A stretch of DNA of 64,000 nucleotides from Methanomicrobiales archaeon (GTDB taxonomy: Archaea; Halobacteriota; Methanomicrobia; Methanomicrobiales; JACTUA01). A program made the position numbers and the translations under genes. Below are positions 16,344-29,588 of this stretch, piece by piece (the stretch's first letter is position 1; every line of letters starts with the position of its first letter). The DNA lies in assembly GCA_030019205.1 (NCBI GenBank), contig JASEFH010000001.1:62001-126000 (forward strand), in the 5' to 3' direction. The notes below the pieces were generated by a model. It was not told where the DNA came from and did not search any database. It saw only the letters and a list, made by a program, of their open reading frames with translations.

Positions 16344-18242
16344 TCACGGCCTGTCGCGCGGGTAACCCAGCACGGCGAGAACATCTCTGATCTCGTCCAG
16401 AATCGCGGGATCGTCGATAGTTGCCGGAGTCTGGTACGCTGCACCGTCGGCGATCTTCTTGATGGTTCCCCGCAGGATCTTGCCGGACCGGGTCTTGGGC
16501 AGACGTTTGACGACGGCGGCGGATTTCAGGGAGGCGACAGGGCCAATCTTCTCGCGGACGAGCTGTATGAGTTCTCGCGTGATGATTTCGGGGTTCCGCT
16601 GGACATCCGCCTTGAGCACAACGAGAGCCAGCGGGACCTCGCCCTTGACCGGATCGAATACACCGGTGACGGCGCATTCGGCAATGTCGGGGTGCGATGC
16701 AACCACCTCCTCCATGGCGCCCGTGGAGAGGCGGTGGCCGGCTGTGTTGATGATGTCGTCTGTCCGCCCCATGATCCATATATACCCATCCGAATCGATG
16801 TATCCTGCATCCGATGTCAGGTAATAACCCGGGTATCGCGAGCAGTAAGTCTTCACGAATTCCGCGTCATTGTTCCAGAGCGTCGTCAGGCAACCCGGGG
16901 GCAGCGGCAGACGGATGACCACGTTACCCGTGGCGCCCCCATCCAGGTCGTTGCCCTGATCGTCCAGAACATGGACATCGTATCCCGGCATGGCCCTGGT
17001 GCAGGAGCCCGGTTTTACTGGAAGCTGTTCCAAGCCCACCGGATTCGCCCCGATTGCCCAGCCTGTCTCGGTCTGCCACCAGTGGTCGATTACGGGAACG
17101 GAAAGGCGTTCTTCTGCCCAGCGGAGTGTATCGGGATCGCACCGTTCACCGGCCAGGAACAAGGTACGGAGCGGGGATAGATCGTACTTGCGCATGTGAT
17201 CTCCCGCTGGATCCTCGCGGCGTATCGCTCGAAAAGCGGTCGGGGCGGTGAACAGCACGGAAACGCCGTGCTGTGAGATCACCCTCCAGAAAGCGCCGGG
17301 ATCAGGGGTTCCCACGGATTTACCCTCGTACAGAATGGTGGTGCAGCCATACGAGAGCGGCCCGTAGACGATATAGGAGTGCCCCACGACCCAGCCGATG
17401 TCGGAGGCGGCCCAGTAGACCTCCCCGGGATTGACACCGTAGATATTCTTCATGCTCCACTTGAGGGCGACGAGGTGGCCTCCGTTGTCCCGAACCACAC
17501 CCTTCGGGATGCCCGTCGTGCCGGAGGTGTAGAGGATATAGAGGGGATCCGTTGCGGATACCGGAACGCATGCAGCCGGTTCTGCGTCCACGAACTCGTC
17601 CCACTCCCTGTCGCGCCCGTCGATCAGGGATGCCGGACACTCGGGGCGCTGCAGAATGACGCAGCGTTCGGGTTTCGCGGCAGCCAGCGTTATTGCCTGA
17701 TCGAGCAGGGGTTTGTAGGGGATACGGCGGGTAACCTCGATTCCGCAGGAGGCGGACAGGATCAGCTTCGGTCGGGCATCCGAGATCCGGGTCGCCAGTT
17801 CTTTCGCGGCAAAACCCCCGAAGACAACGGAATGGATGGCACCGATACGGGCACAGGCGAGCATGGCGACCACAGCTTCCGGGACCATCGGCATGTAGAT
17901 GACGACCCGATCGCCCTTGCCGATGCCCTCCTGCAGCAGCCCACCGGCGCACCGGGTCACCTGGTCCAGGAGTTCCGCGTAGGTATACTGACGGACCGTG
18001 CCGGTGACAGGACTGTCATAGATGAGCGCCGGCTGGTTCCCCCGCCCGTTCTCCACGTGGACGTCCAGAGCATTGTAGCAGGTGTTGAGCAGTCCGCCGG
18101 TAAACCAGCGGTGGAAGGGCGGGCGGGATGTGTCCAGGACGCGATCGTAGCTGCGGTACCAGGAGACCTCTCCTGCAGCCTCTCCCCAGAAACGCTCCGG
18201 CTCCATCAGGGACTGCCTGTGGATCTGCGCATACGTGCTCAC
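16344..18242 (-). CDS. Acyl-CoA synthetase, AMP-forming (propionate/acetate type)
   Basis: Activates a short-chain acid to its CoA ester using ATP. At 632 residues it has the full two-domain ligase: the P-loop LYILYTSGTTGIPKG, the WWQTETGWAI adenylate motif, the YLTSDAGYIDSDGYI hinge region and, at the C terminus, PKTRSGKILR with the catalytic lysine that is often acetylated. The N-terminal segment RPPFHRWFTGGLLNTCYNAL is more like propionyl-CoA synthetase (PrpE) than acetyl-CoA synthetase, so propionate is the likelier substrate, but substrate cannot be fixed from sequence alone. A TATA box lies at 18259-18270 and GAGGAG precedes the start codon by eight bases. In a hydrogenotrophic methanogen it would serve carbon assimilation. 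Confidence 0.93.
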   Translation of the reverse strand: MSTYAQIHRQSLMEPERFWGEAAGEVSWYRSYDRVLDTSRPPFHRWFTGGLLNTCYNALDVHVENGRGNQPALIYDSPVTGTVRQYTYAELLDQVTRCAGGLLQEGIGKGDRVVIYMPMVPEAVVAMLACARIGAIHSVVFGGFAAKELATRISDARPKLILSASCGIEVTRRIPYKPLLDQAITLAAAKPERCVILQRPECPASLIDGRDREWDEFVDAEPAACVPVSATDPLYILYTSGTTGIPKGVVRDNGGHLVALKWSMKNIYGVNPGEVYWAASDIGWVVGHSYIVYGPLSYGCTTILYEGKSVGTPDPGAFWRVISQHGVSVLFTAPTAFRAIRREDPAGDHMRKYDLSPLRTLFLAGERCDPDTLRWAEERLSVPVIDHWWQTETGWAIGANPVGLEQLPVKPGSCTRAMPGYDVHVLDDQGNDLDGGATGNVVIRLPLPPGCLTTLWNNDAEFVKTYCSRYPGYYLTSDAGYIDSDGYIWIMGRTDDIINTAGHRLSTGAMEEVVASHPDIAECAVTGVFDPVKGEVPLALVVLKADVQRNPEIITRELIQLVREKIGPVASLKSAAVVKRLPKTRSGKILRGTIKKIADGAAYQTPATIDDPAILDEIRDVLAVLGYPRDRP

Positions 18243-18258
18243 ATGACCCGCTCCTCAT

Positions 18259-18270
18259 CCAATATAAAGC
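18259..18270 (-). promoter_or_regulatory. TATA box of the acyl-CoA synthetase gene
   Basis: The complement reads GCTTTATATTGG about 20-28 bases before the start codon. The leader, if any, would be very short although a GAGGAG ribosome site is present. Confidence 0.55.
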
Positions 18271-18339
18271 AGATGCGATGGGGGCCAAATAACACTTTTT
18301 ATTTTTTTCCCTGCGGGGGCTTCGGGGTCGGAAGGATGC

Positions 18340-18570
18340 CTACGCGCTTTCATCGACTGCTTTGATCACGACATCCCTCGGGATCCGAATATCTCCCCGG
18401 GCACCCGTCATGGATAGCCAGGAGTACAGGGCGGTGATGACCCGGTGCAGTCTCTCCGCATTCTGAAGCCTGGAGGCGATCCATTCCGCGATCTCCTGCT
18501 TGTTCAGGATCCGCACGGGGTATACCTTCTCCGCCGCATCGAGATGGGCGACCACGACGCCGTCTTGCAT
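18340..18570 (-). CDS. Small hypothetical protein
   Basis: A 76-residue frame starting MQDGVVVAHLDAAEKVYPVR with predominantly helical content (KQEIAEWIASRLQNAERLHR) and an even codon pattern. A TATA-like TTTTTATAGAGG lies 21-32 bases upstream of the ATG, consistent with a leaderless gene. No family was recognised. It precedes the acyl-CoA synthetase by about 100 bases on the same strand but that gene has its own TATA box. Confidence 0.6.
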   Translation of the reverse strand: MQDGVVVAHLDAAEKVYPVRILNKQEIAEWIASRLQNAERLHRVITALYSWLSMTGARGDIRIPRDVVIKAVDESA

Positions 18571-19463
18571 GCAGCCACATCTGGGAAGACCTCTATAAAA
18601 AAGACATCGCCCGTCCCGATGTGAAACTGTCGCGCTCTCCTGTGACAGGGGTTCGGTCAGAGATAGGGAGGAGCATCCACCACCGGCTCTCCCTCGGGGC
18701 TGCCATGGGCCGCGATCCGGGGAGACAGTTTAGCGGAGAGGGATGAAGAGTTCAGGAGTTAAGCCGGGTCTTCTCTGCCGGCGTGACGGGAACGGCCTTC
18801 GGCTCTGTCGAAATCCTCATCAAGGGCCTGGGTACGGCTCTCGGGGGTTCTCCGGGGAAGGCCCCCGCTCCTCCGGACCCTTCGTGCGACAGAGCATCCT
18901 GCCCGGCATGTACAGTTCCGGTACGGGCCTGTCGCACGATTCCCCTCCCCCTCGGGGAGGGGGGGAATCCGGATCATCGACGGGTCATCCGCGGGACAGG
19001 CGGAAAATACGCCGGGGAGCTCTTCTCTTGAGCCCGGCCTTCCCGCATTCATGGTCCAGACTCCTGTCCCTTCGCAGAATGCAGATGCGGAAGAGAGTGC
19101 GGGTGCCATCCGGTTCCCCCTTCGAATCACCCCCTCGCTTCTCCATGGTGTTGCCATTATCCCCCGTGCGAGCCGGCCGCGAACGCCCCTTCGTGAGCTC
19201 CGCTGGCCGGGATCGGATGGTATCCGGTTCTATCGCATCGGAAAGGGGGAAGGAGGATGCACTCACTTTCCCGTCCCCACCGGGTGCGGTACTGCACGTG
19301 GCAAGAGAGATGAACTGGATCGGGGAGCGGCGTACGAATGATGCGGGGGGTTCGGAGAGGTGAGTTCCACCTCCTGTCTCGCCGTAAATCGCTGCATGCG
19401 GCGACATCGGGACCGGCGGGTGGAACTGCCGTGCTACGGGCTGCCCCTTGTGCGGATAGAGTT
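18571..19463. other. Spacer of 0.9 kb with a structured block
   Basis: No gene was recognised on either strand; the frames that stay open are rich in Arg, Pro, Ser and Gly as expected of non-coding GC-rich DNA. The section 18842-18969 has consecutive strong inverted repeats listed separately. Confidence 0.6.
18842..18969. ncRNA. Candidate structured RNA (three consecutive hairpins)
   Basis: CGGGGG at 18842-18847 pairs with CCCCCG at 18862-18867. CGTGCGACAG at 18883-18892 pairs perfectly with CTGTCGCACG at 18929-18938 and encloses a second stem GCCCG (18901-18905) with CGGGC (18924-18928). GATTCCCC at 18938-18945 pairs with GGGGAATC at 18962-18969 and continues inward through a C/G-rich stem to a TCGG loop. 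The strand and any function are unknown. It could equally be a DNA-level repeat or a composite terminator. Confidence 0.4.
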
Positions 19464-19736
19464 CTAGGGAACAAGGCTGAACTCGACCACCGCTCCGTCC
19501 TCCGTATCCGTGACTGCGGAAAGAGCCGCCATCAGGCCGCATTCCTCGAGCTCGATTCGCAGATCCTCGAAGTAATCGTAGAACCCGCACGTTCCGCAGA
19601 AGCAGCCCGTGAACTCGATCCAGACCCGCTCTCCCGATCGCCTCGCAAGGCGGGCTCTCGCCTCCGGTGCCCGCATGGCGTTGAATGCCTCGATAGCCTG
19701 CAGTATACGCCCCTCGTCACGATCTCGCTCCCTCAT
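19464..19736 (-). CDS. Conserved small cysteine-motif protein
   Basis: A 90-residue protein starting MRERDRDEGRILQAIEAFN and containing FTGCFCGTCGFYDYFEDLRI, a CxCxxC-type cluster followed by an aromatic acidic stretch. The second half is a strand-rich segment ending VVEFSLVP. The ATG at 19736 is preferred to a GTG at 19751 because GGAG lies seven bases before it. It follows the nitroreductase gene by 126 bases on the same strand. The family looks like one of the short conserved methanogen proteins of unknown function; the cysteines may bind metal. Confidence 0.7.
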   Translation of the reverse strand: MRERDRDEGRILQAIEAFNAMRAPEARARLARRSGERVWIEFTGCFCGTCGFYDYFEDLRIELEECGLMAALSAVTDTEDGAVVEFSLVP

Positions 19737-19862
19737 GAGGGGTCTCCTCACCGTCTCTCCGGCGGCAGCCAGGCTGAAGCAGGGTCTCCCGCATCGCGCG
19801 GGGGAGGATTCATCCCGATTCGGCGGCGGGATCTGTGCACGGCGGTCCGATCCCTCGCACGA

Positions 19863-20414
19863 TCACCAGTGATCATACCGCACCAGTTCTGCGATCGGCT
19901 TTCTCTTCTTGGCAGCGGATCGATCCGCCGGGTAACCGAGCGGGGTGAAGGCAACGGGCTCCACGTCGGGCGGGATGCCCAGCACCTCCCGTGCCGCACC
20001 GACATCGAATGCCGCCACCCAGTGTGTGCCAAGGCCCATGCTCGCCGCAGCGAGGGTCAGGTGGTCCACGGCAATGGCTACATCCACGCTGCCGTAGTTC
20101 CTGCCGTCGGCGCGCGTCCAGGCCTGGGATGGAAGGGCGCACGCGCAGATCAGTAGCGGCGCGCTCCAGAAGAAGTCCCTGTCGTATATGCGCCGGAGGT
20201 CCGCCTCTTTTCCATCCGTATGAATGACGATGAGCTGGAACGGTTGACGATTCGCTGCTGTTGGCGCAAGCCGGGCGGCTTCCAGCACGGCATTCAGCTT
20301 CTCCTCCTCGACCTTCCGCTTCTCGAACGTTCGCACGCTGTAGCGATTCTTCGCAAGTTCCAGAAAATCTCCCGCACTCACCTCACGGTTGCGGGACCTG
20401 CCCAACAGACCCAT
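19863..20414 (-). CDS. Nitroreductase family FMN protein
   Basis: FMN-dependent oxidoreductase of about 183 residues. The N-terminal signature NRYSVRTFEKRKV, the FMN-binding AARLAPTAANRQPFQLIVI and the C-terminal ASMGLGTHWVAAF and FTPLGYPAD segments are typical of the short archaeal nitroreductase-like proteins. The physiological substrate cannot be told. The ATG at 20414 is chosen because a TATA box at 20435-20447 places transcription start at that codon; a GTG at 20423 is also in frame. Confidence 0.85.
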   Translation of the reverse strand: MGLLGRSRNREVSAGDFLELAKNRYSVRTFEKRKVEEEKLNAVLEAARLAPTAANRQPFQLIVIHTDGKEADLRRIYDRDFFWSAPLLICACALPSQAWTRADGRNYGSVDVAIAVDHLTLAAASMGLGTHWVAAFDVGAAREVLGIPPDVEPVAFTPLGYPADRSAAKKRKPIAELVRYDHW

Positions 20415-20434
20415 GGGTTGCACTCTGTGCGGTG

Positions 20435-20447
20435 GAATATATAAATT
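20435..20447 (-). promoter_or_regulatory. TATA box of the nitroreductase gene
   Basis: The complement reads AATTTATATATTC, 21-33 bases before the ATG at 20414. This suggests a leaderless transcript and no coupling to the RNA polymerase operon upstream. Confidence 0.6.
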
Positions 20448-20726
20448 GACGGTGAGGCCGATCGATGCGATGGAGGGTATTCCTTTCCACTTCTCCGCTC
20501 CCGATCTGGTTACCGTCTCTCACGAGAAAGTATCGCGGGACAGGCCTCTCCCCCCGGGCGCGGTGGAGGAGCGGCGCGGAAGGCGGCGGATTTTTCCGTT
20601 CATGGAATGCGGGAAGATCCCCTCGGGAGGCTTCCGCTCCCGCCGTCCCGGACATGCGCCGTTCAGCAAGCGATGCGCCTTCCGCGCACGAATGTACGAA
20701 AGAGCGGTAAAAGAACTCAATTCTAG
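20448..20726. other. Spacer after the RNA polymerase operon
   Basis: No gene recognised. The rps12-rps7-EF-2 genes that often follow nusA in euryarchaeal genomes are absent here, and a T tract directly follows nusA. Confidence 0.5.
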
Positions 20727-20735
20727 CAAAAAGGG
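20727..20735 (-). terminator. T-tract terminator after nusA
   Basis: Immediately after the nusA stop codon the transcribed strand reads CCCTTTTTG, a short oligo-T signal. It marks the probable end of the RNA polymerase operon. Confidence 0.45.
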
Positions 20736-21167
20736 TTAGAGCAGCCGCACGTCGGCAATATCGTGCTGCCGCTGCGCCAGCCGCTTGGCTTTGAAGATAT
20801 TCTTGCCCTCTTTGCCGATGGCGATGCCGCGTTCCTCGTCAGGAACGCTAACCTGCGCAATTCTCATGCTGTCGACTTCCTGGAATTCGACCGAAGTCAA
20901 CTTCGCCGGCAGGAAACAGTTGCGGATGAACCGCTCGGGATCCGGAGAGTACTCAACGACCTCGATCTTCTTCCCCATCACTTCGGAGGCATTCTTGATA
21001 CTTGCGCCTTTCTTGCCGATAGCCCGTCCCATCTCTCCGGGATTCACCACAAAGATGATCCGTCCGTTCCGGTCGTCGACGATGCAATCGCGGCTCCCGG
21101 CTCCCGTAAGGCTCTCGAACTGCGAGATGAGGTGCATGGAATCCTCATCGAGCTTAATCTCTCCCAT
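20736..21167 (-). CDS. nusA: NusA-like transcription factor (two KH domains)
   Basis: Short archaeal NusA consisting only of the two KH RNA-binding domains, 143 residues. Both GxxG-type loops are visible: GRAIGKKGASIKNASEVMGK and GIAIGKEGKNIFKAKRLAQR. The N-terminal domain and S1 domain of bacterial NusA are absent, as is normal in archaea. It is the last gene of the RNA polymerase operon, 18 bases after rpl30e, consistent with a role in elongation or termination. Confidence 0.95.
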   Translation of the reverse strand: MGEIKLDEDSMHLISQFESLTGAGSRDCIVDDRNGRIIFVVNPGEMGRAIGKKGASIKNASEVMGKKIEVVEYSPDPERFIRNCFLPAKLTSVEFQEVDSMRIAQVSVPDEERGIAIGKEGKNIFKAKRLAQRQHDIADVRLL

Positions 21168-21185
21168 ATCTATCCTCGTTCAGCC

Positions 21186-21470
21186 TTACTGGATCTCCAG
21201 AATATCGGACTCCCCCGGATCGACCACCGCAAGCGCACTCACCATGAACGGTTTGCCGCTGGCCATACCGAGCTCGACACTGGAGCCGTCGTAGATGTAC
21301 GCGCGGACATTCTCCTGCCCCTGCATCGCTGATCTGATGCCTGCTGGAGCGTTTCGTGCGATCACGACGAGCCTTGCTCTGCCCTCCTGGATGCACTCCA
21401 GGGTCTCGTTGGTTCCGAGGACAACATTTCCCGTCTTCATTGCCCTTCGCAATGATGTGTTGAAATCCAT
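21186..21470 (-). CDS. rpl30e: Large ribosomal subunit protein eL30
   Basis: A 94-residue L7Ae/L30e-type RNA-binding protein. It begins MDFNTSLRRAMKTGNVVLGT and contains the conserved ARLVVIARNAPAG segment. The ATG at 21470 is preceded by GGTGA seven bases upstream; longer frames overlap rpoA2. It is in its usual archaeal place between rpoA2 and nusA. Confidence 0.95.
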   Translation of the reverse strand: MDFNTSLRRAMKTGNVVLGTNETLECIQEGRARLVVIARNAPAGIRSAMQGQENVRAYIYDGSSVELGMASGKPFMVSALAVVDPGESDILEIQ

Positions 21471-21481
21471 GTAGAATTCAC

Positions 21482-25284
<3,803 letters not shown>

Positions 25285-25297
25285 GTTCTCTCCCCCC

Positions 25298-27112
25298 TTA
25301 CACCATGTCTTCCAGTTTCAGCCTGGGGGCAATGCCCATGCTCTTCATCTCGTCCAGGAGGAGTTTGAACGCGTAGCTCATCTCCACGGCATAGATCTCG
25401 GTCTCTCCCCCACAGGCGAGACAGCGGGTCACGTTGCGCTTGCGATCCAGCATGGCGATCATGCCGCACCGAGCGCAGACGTACTGGACGACCTTGTCGG
25501 ACTCGTCGAGGAGCCGCTCCTTGAGCGCCATCGCAGCCCCGTGCCCGATCATGACATCCCGCTCCATCTCGCCGAACCGGAGGCCTCCCTCGCGGGCCCT
25601 CCCTTCCGTGGGCTGGCGCGTGAGCACCTGCACCGGTCCACGGGAGCGGGCATGCATCTTGCTCGAGACCATGTGGTAGAGCTTCTGGTAATAGATAACC
25701 CCTACGTAGATATCGGCCTCGAACTGACGCCCCGTTATGCCGTCGTACATCACCTCGCGACCGGTATGCGAGAATCCCAGTCTCCTCAGGGAGTCCCGCA
25801 GCTCCTCTTCGGAAGCACCGGTGAAGGCGGTTCCGTCGATCCGCCGCCCTTCCAGGGCTCCCACCTTGCCCCCGAGCATCTCCAGCATGTGGCCGATCGT
25901 CATCCGGCTCGGGATGGCGTGGGGATTGATGATCAGATCCGGCGTGACGCCCTGTTCGGTGAAGGGCATATCCTCCTGAGGCGCTATGAGGCCGATAACA
26001 CCTTTCTGTCCGTGGCGGGAGGCGAACTTGTCCCCGACTTCTGGGATACGGAGGTCGCGGGTCCGCACCTTGACCAGACGGGAACTGTTCTCTCCTTCGG
26101 TGATGATCACCGTATCCACGATGCCGTGCTCGTTGCTGCGCATGGTGACCGACGTATCGCGGCGCTTCTCCACGGCGATCAGTTCGCCCGTCGGCTCCTC
26201 CAGGAATCGCGGCGGTGAGGTCTTGCCGATGAGGACATCCTTCTCGTAAACGACCGTCTCCGGATTGATCACGCCGTCTGCGTCCAGATGCTTGTACGCT
26301 TCGGCCCCATGGGCGCCAGTGACCTCCTCGTCTGGCACCTCGATCTTGTCAACCTGTCCGCCAGGATATCGGCGCTCCTCCCCCTCATAGGTGCGGAAGA
26401 AGTGGGAGCGTCCAATCCCTCGGTCGATGCTCGCTTTGTTGAAAATGAGCGCATCTTCGATGTTGTATCCCTCGTAACTCAGGATCGCCACGACGAAGTT
26501 CTGACCGGCCGGCCGGTCGTCGGATCCGATCACCTCCGAGGTCTGGGTGTGCACGAGAGGCTTCTGCACGTAGTGAAGCAGGTGCCCCCGAGTGTCCGGG
26601 CGGAGCTTCATGTTCGCCGCGCCGAACCCCAGCGCCTGTTTCACCATCCCGGCCCCCATCGTCACGCGCGGGCTGGCGTTGTGCTCCGGGAAGGGGACAT
26701 GCGCGGCGGCGATGCCCAGGATCAGGGAGGGATCGATCTCCAGATGGGTGTGATCGGATGTGAGATCCTCTTCATTGATTGCGATCAGGAGGTCCTCCTC
26801 CTCCTCCGCATCGATGAACTCGATGAGACCGCGCCGCACAAGGACGCTGAAGTCCGCCCCGTCGTCCCGTATCTCCCGGATATCGTCGTTTGTGAGGAGA
26901 GGTTTTCCATTCTCCACGATGATCAGCGGACGGCGGGCTCTGCCGCGATCCGTGAGAATCACCACCTCGTTGTTGTACTCCTTGTAGGATACGTTGATGT
27001 CGCCGGAGATCTCGCCGCGGCGGCGCATCTTCCGCATCTGGCTGACCAGGTGCCGCGGATCGTCCACAAGACCGATGAGCGCGCCGTCGACGAATACCCG
27101 TGCCTTCTTCAT
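25298..27112 (-). CDS. rpoB1: DNA-directed RNA polymerase subunit B'
   Basis: C-terminal half of the second-largest subunit, separate in methanogens; 604 residues. Conserved features are [20 protein letters not shown], the [13 protein letters not shown] motif near the catalytic centre, [20 protein letters not shown] and the C-terminal zinc ribbon [10 protein letters not shown] with CLACGG. It overlaps rpoB2 by four bases. The split B subunit is a marker for methanogens and their relatives. Confidence 0.97.
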   Translation of the reverse strand: MKKARVFVDGALIGLVDDPRHLVSQMRKMRRRGEISGDINVSYKEYNNEVVILTDRGRARRPLIIVENGKPLLTNDDIREIRDDGADFSVLVRRGLIEFIDAEEEEDLLIAINEEDLTSDHTHLEIDPSLILGIAAAHVPFPEHNASPRVTMGAGMVKQALGFGAANMKLRPDTRGHLLHYVQKPLVHTQTSEVIGSDDRPAGQNFVVAILSYEGYNIEDALIFNKASIDRGIGRSHFFRTYEGEERRYPGGQVDKIEVPDEEVTGAHGAEAYKHLDADGVINPETVVYEKDVLIGKTSPPRFLEEPTGELIAVEKRRDTSVTMRSNEHGIVDTVIITEGENSSRLVKVRTRDLRIPEVGDKFASRHGQKGVIGLIAPQEDMPFTEQGVTPDLIINPHAIPSRMTIGHMLEMLGGKVGALEGRRIDGTAFTGASEEELRDSLRRLGFSHTGREVMYDGITGRQFEADIYVGVIYYQKLYHMVSSKMHARSRGPVQVLTRQPTEGRAREGGLRFGEMERDVMIGHGAAMALKERLLDESDKVVQYVCARCGMIAMLDRKRNVTRCLACGGETEIYAVEMSYAFKLLLDEMKSMGIAPRLKLEDMV

Positions 27113-28707
27113 GCAGTCTCCCTCCGCAGCTCTTCGACGCCCAGGCTATAGAGGATGCGTTTCACTTCCTCCTCGTCTTCCACGCCCTTGCTGATCTCGA
27201 CCATCTGCGCGAAGTTCTTCACAAGGCCGCAATTGGGCCCTTCTGGCGTCTCGCTCGGGCAGATGCGCCCCCACTGGGTGGGATGGAGATCCCGCGCCTC
27301 GAAATGCGGCTGGGAGCGCGAGAGGGGGGATATCACCCGCCGCAGATGGGATAGCACGCTCATATGATCGATCCGGTCCAGCAGCTGGGAGACGCCGGTG
27401 CGCCCGCCCACCCAGTTACCGGTGGCAAGCGGGTGCAGAAGCCGTTCCGTCAGGACGTCCGCACGAACCGCCGTGGCGATGGAGAGATCGCGGTGCCGCA
27501 TGCTTGCCCTCTCCAGCTGGTACTTGATATCCCGCGTCAGCCGATTCAGGGAGATACGGAAGAGATCCTCCATCAGGTCGCCGGCAAGCTTCAGACGCTT
27601 GTTGGCATAATGGTCTTTGTCGTCGATATGCCTCTTCTCGAGGACGAGATCGAAGCAAGCTTCCGCCATCCGTCCGAGGAAATGCGCCTTCGCCAGACGA
27701 ACCCCTTCGATCGTCTGCCGGTAGCCCTCGTCGCCCTCTTTCATGCCGGGGGGGATTAGGTAGTTCAGGTGGGGCAGCAGGTAGTTGTCCAGAACGAACT
27801 CGGCCCGCTTCCGCTGGTAGTCCCGAGTCTGGTTCGGCGCGAGCTTCTTGCCCACATACATGATCCCGCAATCGACACTGTCGCACTCACTCTCCTCGAG
27901 GTTCTGCATCATGAACGTGAGGATATCCTCATCGGTGGATACCGCGCTCACGATATCGTGATCGCTCACCATGCCGAGCGCCCGCATCAGGTCAACGAAG
28001 CGGAGGTGGCCGGCGACCGATGGGAACGAAACCTCGAGGAGGTTCTTCCGGTTCCTCTCGACCACGACGAGGGCACGGTAGCCCCGGAATTGGGAGAAGA
28101 CCTTCGCCACGTAGATGCGCTCGTTGTAGCGCTCGGTGTACTCTGTCATGATCTTATTCGAGGCGAGATCCTCAAGGGTCATCAGAACGCGCTCGGTCCC
28201 GTTGATAATGAAGTAGCCTCCGGGATCCAGAGGATCCTCCCCGCGCAATATCCGCTCCTCGTCGGAGAGCCCGTAGAGGTTACAGGCGGCCGATCCCACC
28301 ATGATGGGCAGCTGTCCGATGGTCGCGATCACCGGTTCCTGACGCTCCCCCCCCTGGACGAGAGTCATGTCCAGGTGGATGGGTGCTGCATAGGTGAGGT
28401 TCCGCAACCGGGCTTCGCTCGGGAAGAGGTCGGCCTGAGATCCGTCCGCCTCACGGACCACGGGCTTTCTCACCTCGATCGTGCCGAGTTCGACCCATAC
28501 CGGTTCGTTGCTCTTGCCGCGACTCTCGATGTCCGTCTCGATGATACGTTGTTCGTTCACGACCTTCTGGAGATTGTACTGGAGAAAATGGTTGAAAGAG
28601 TCGAGTTGGTGGCGCGCAACATGCTCCCGAGAAAAGAATGCCCTAGACAATACACTTCTATCCAACAAGAAATCAGCTCCGCTATTATTTTTTGGGCCTT
28701 CTGACAA
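27109..28707 (-). CDS. rpoB2: DNA-directed RNA polymerase subunit B''
   Basis: N-terminal half of the second-largest subunit, 532 residues. It contains [20 protein letters not shown] near the start, [20 protein letters not shown] and the fork-loop region with [20 protein letters not shown] at the C terminus. The start is assigned to a TTG at 28707 that overlaps rpoH by 23 bases; no ATG or GTG start exists before the conserved region and the ribosome site is weak, so the exact first codon is uncertain. Translation is probably coupled to rpoH. Confidence 0.95.
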   Translation of the reverse strand: MSEGPKNNSGADFLLDRSVLSRAFFSREHVARHQLDSFNHFLQYNLQKVVNEQRIIETDIESRGKSNEPVWVELGTIEVRKPVVREADGSQADLFPSEARLRNLTYAAPIHLDMTLVQGGERQEPVIATIGQLPIMVGSAACNLYGLSDEERILRGEDPLDPGGYFIINGTERVLMTLEDLASNKIMTEYTERYNERIYVAKVFSQFRGYRALVVVERNRKNLLEVSFPSVAGHLRFVDLMRALGMVSDHDIVSAVSTDEDILTFMMQNLEESECDSVDCGIMYVGKKLAPNQTRDYQRKRAEFVLDNYLLPHLNYLIPPGMKEGDEGYRQTIEGVRLAKAHFLGRMAEACFDLVLEKRHIDDKDHYANKRLKLAGDLMEDLFRISLNRLTRDIKYQLERASMRHRDLSIATAVRADVLTERLLHPLATGNWVGGRTGVSQLLDRIDHMSVLSHLRRVISPLSRSQPHFEARDLHPTQWGRICPSETPEGPNCGLVKNFAQMVEISKGVEDEEEVKRILYSLGVEELRRETA

Positions 28708-28936
28708 CTAGGCGATAGGATTCGGATCTGCCCGCTGTCTGACTGGTGCGTATGATCTTCAGTATATCCCCGGGTTTGGCTTTTATTGCCTTGGCTGCGG
28801 GATCGTCGTGATATATTTTGGGTAACTGTTCGGGTGTAATTCTGTAGGTGGAGAGTAGCTGCATGATCTCCTCCTCACTCATAATCTGGTGCTCCGGCAC
28901 CATTGCATGCTCAAGCACGTTTAATGGGGTACTCAT
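28685..28936 (-). CDS. rpoH: DNA-directed RNA polymerase subunit H
   Basis: Small assembly subunit homologous to the C-terminal domain of eukaryotic Rpb5. The 83-residue protein has [18 protein letters not shown], then [20 protein letters not shown] and the terminal [11 protein letters not shown] typical of the family. The ATG at 28936 is preceded directly by an in-frame GTG. It is the first gene of the RNA polymerase operon. Confidence 0.96.
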   Translation of the reverse strand: MSTPLNVLEHAMVPEHQIMSEEEIMQLLSTYRITPEQLPKIYHDDPAAKAIKAKPGDILKIIRTSQTAGRSESYRLVVRRPKK

Positions 28937-29020
28937 CACATCCCCTGCTCACAAAGAGATCCTCATTATCGATATGCTCATCACCGGCTCAAAACCCACC
29001 ACAGATTATGGCTGTGGTAG

Positions 29021-29094
29021 CGGGCCCGGGGGGATTTGAACCCCCGGCCATCTGGTTAAAAGCCAGACGCTCTACCTAGCTGAGCTACGGGCCC
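29021..29094 (-). tRNA. tRNA-Lys (anticodon TTT)
   Basis: Complement folds fully: acceptor GGGCCCG/CGGGCCC, D arm GCTC...GAGC, anticodon stem TCTGG/CCAGA with loop CTTTTAA, and T arm GGGGGTTCAAATCCCCC. The discriminator base is G. CCA is not encoded. There is no intron. It lies on the same strand upstream of a receiver-protein gene and has its own AT-rich promoter. Confidence 0.97.
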
Positions 29095-29130
29095 AAGGGG
29101 TAGCATCATTTGGCATTATTACAATGCGGG

Positions 29131-29145
29131 AAAAGTATATAAAAT
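29131..29145 (-). promoter_or_regulatory. TATA box of tRNA-Lys
   Basis: The complement reads AAATTTTATATACTT, about 40-50 bases before the tRNA 5' end. This is the usual spacing when a short leader is removed by RNase P. Confidence 0.65.
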
Positions 29146-29588
29146 TTCTCACTACCGGCGCAAATCGGGGCTCCCCTCCCTCCCCAACGCCTCATCGGTA
29201 ATCGCAATGCGATTTTAAAAACTCATTGCAGAGGCATCGGTGCGGTTCCGTGCTCGGCCCTTCACTCATGGATTGGCACGAAAGCGTCGGTTGCCTTGTA
29301 CGTGCCCGCTGGCGCTGCACTCGTCTGCGATTCCCTTTCCGGCGTCTCCTGAAAGCATCGAAAATTTTCTCATGGGCGATCGGACAACATCTCACAGGCC
29401 ACCATGTACTGCTCGCCCGGTCCTGCGCGCAATGTCTGTAATTACGGGCGATCGGCGGCCCCGTCGGAGTGGGGAGAATCCAGTTCCCGGGTTGGCGTAT
29501 TTTCGCCGACAGATCTGCACAACGGCGGTTGTTCTCGCGGTTCCAACCGTCGCAGTGGTCGAATGGCAAAGAAAGCGGGGGTGAGATT
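29146..29588. other. Spacer between tRNA-Lys and the receiver gene
   Basis: No gene recognised. A small inverted repeat AATCGC/GCGATT (29200-29214) abuts a TATA-like GATTTTAAAAAC, which might drive an unseen short transcript, but no product was identified. Confidence 0.5.

Noticed and set aside
18571-19463. Known large RNAs (SRP RNA, RNase P RNA) in the long spacers
   Set aside because: The conserved sequence blocks of these RNAs were not recognised in this or the other spacers; only unnamed hairpins were seen.
27769-28704. 311-codon frame opposite rpoB2
   Set aside because: Exact antisense of a well-conserved RNA polymerase gene.
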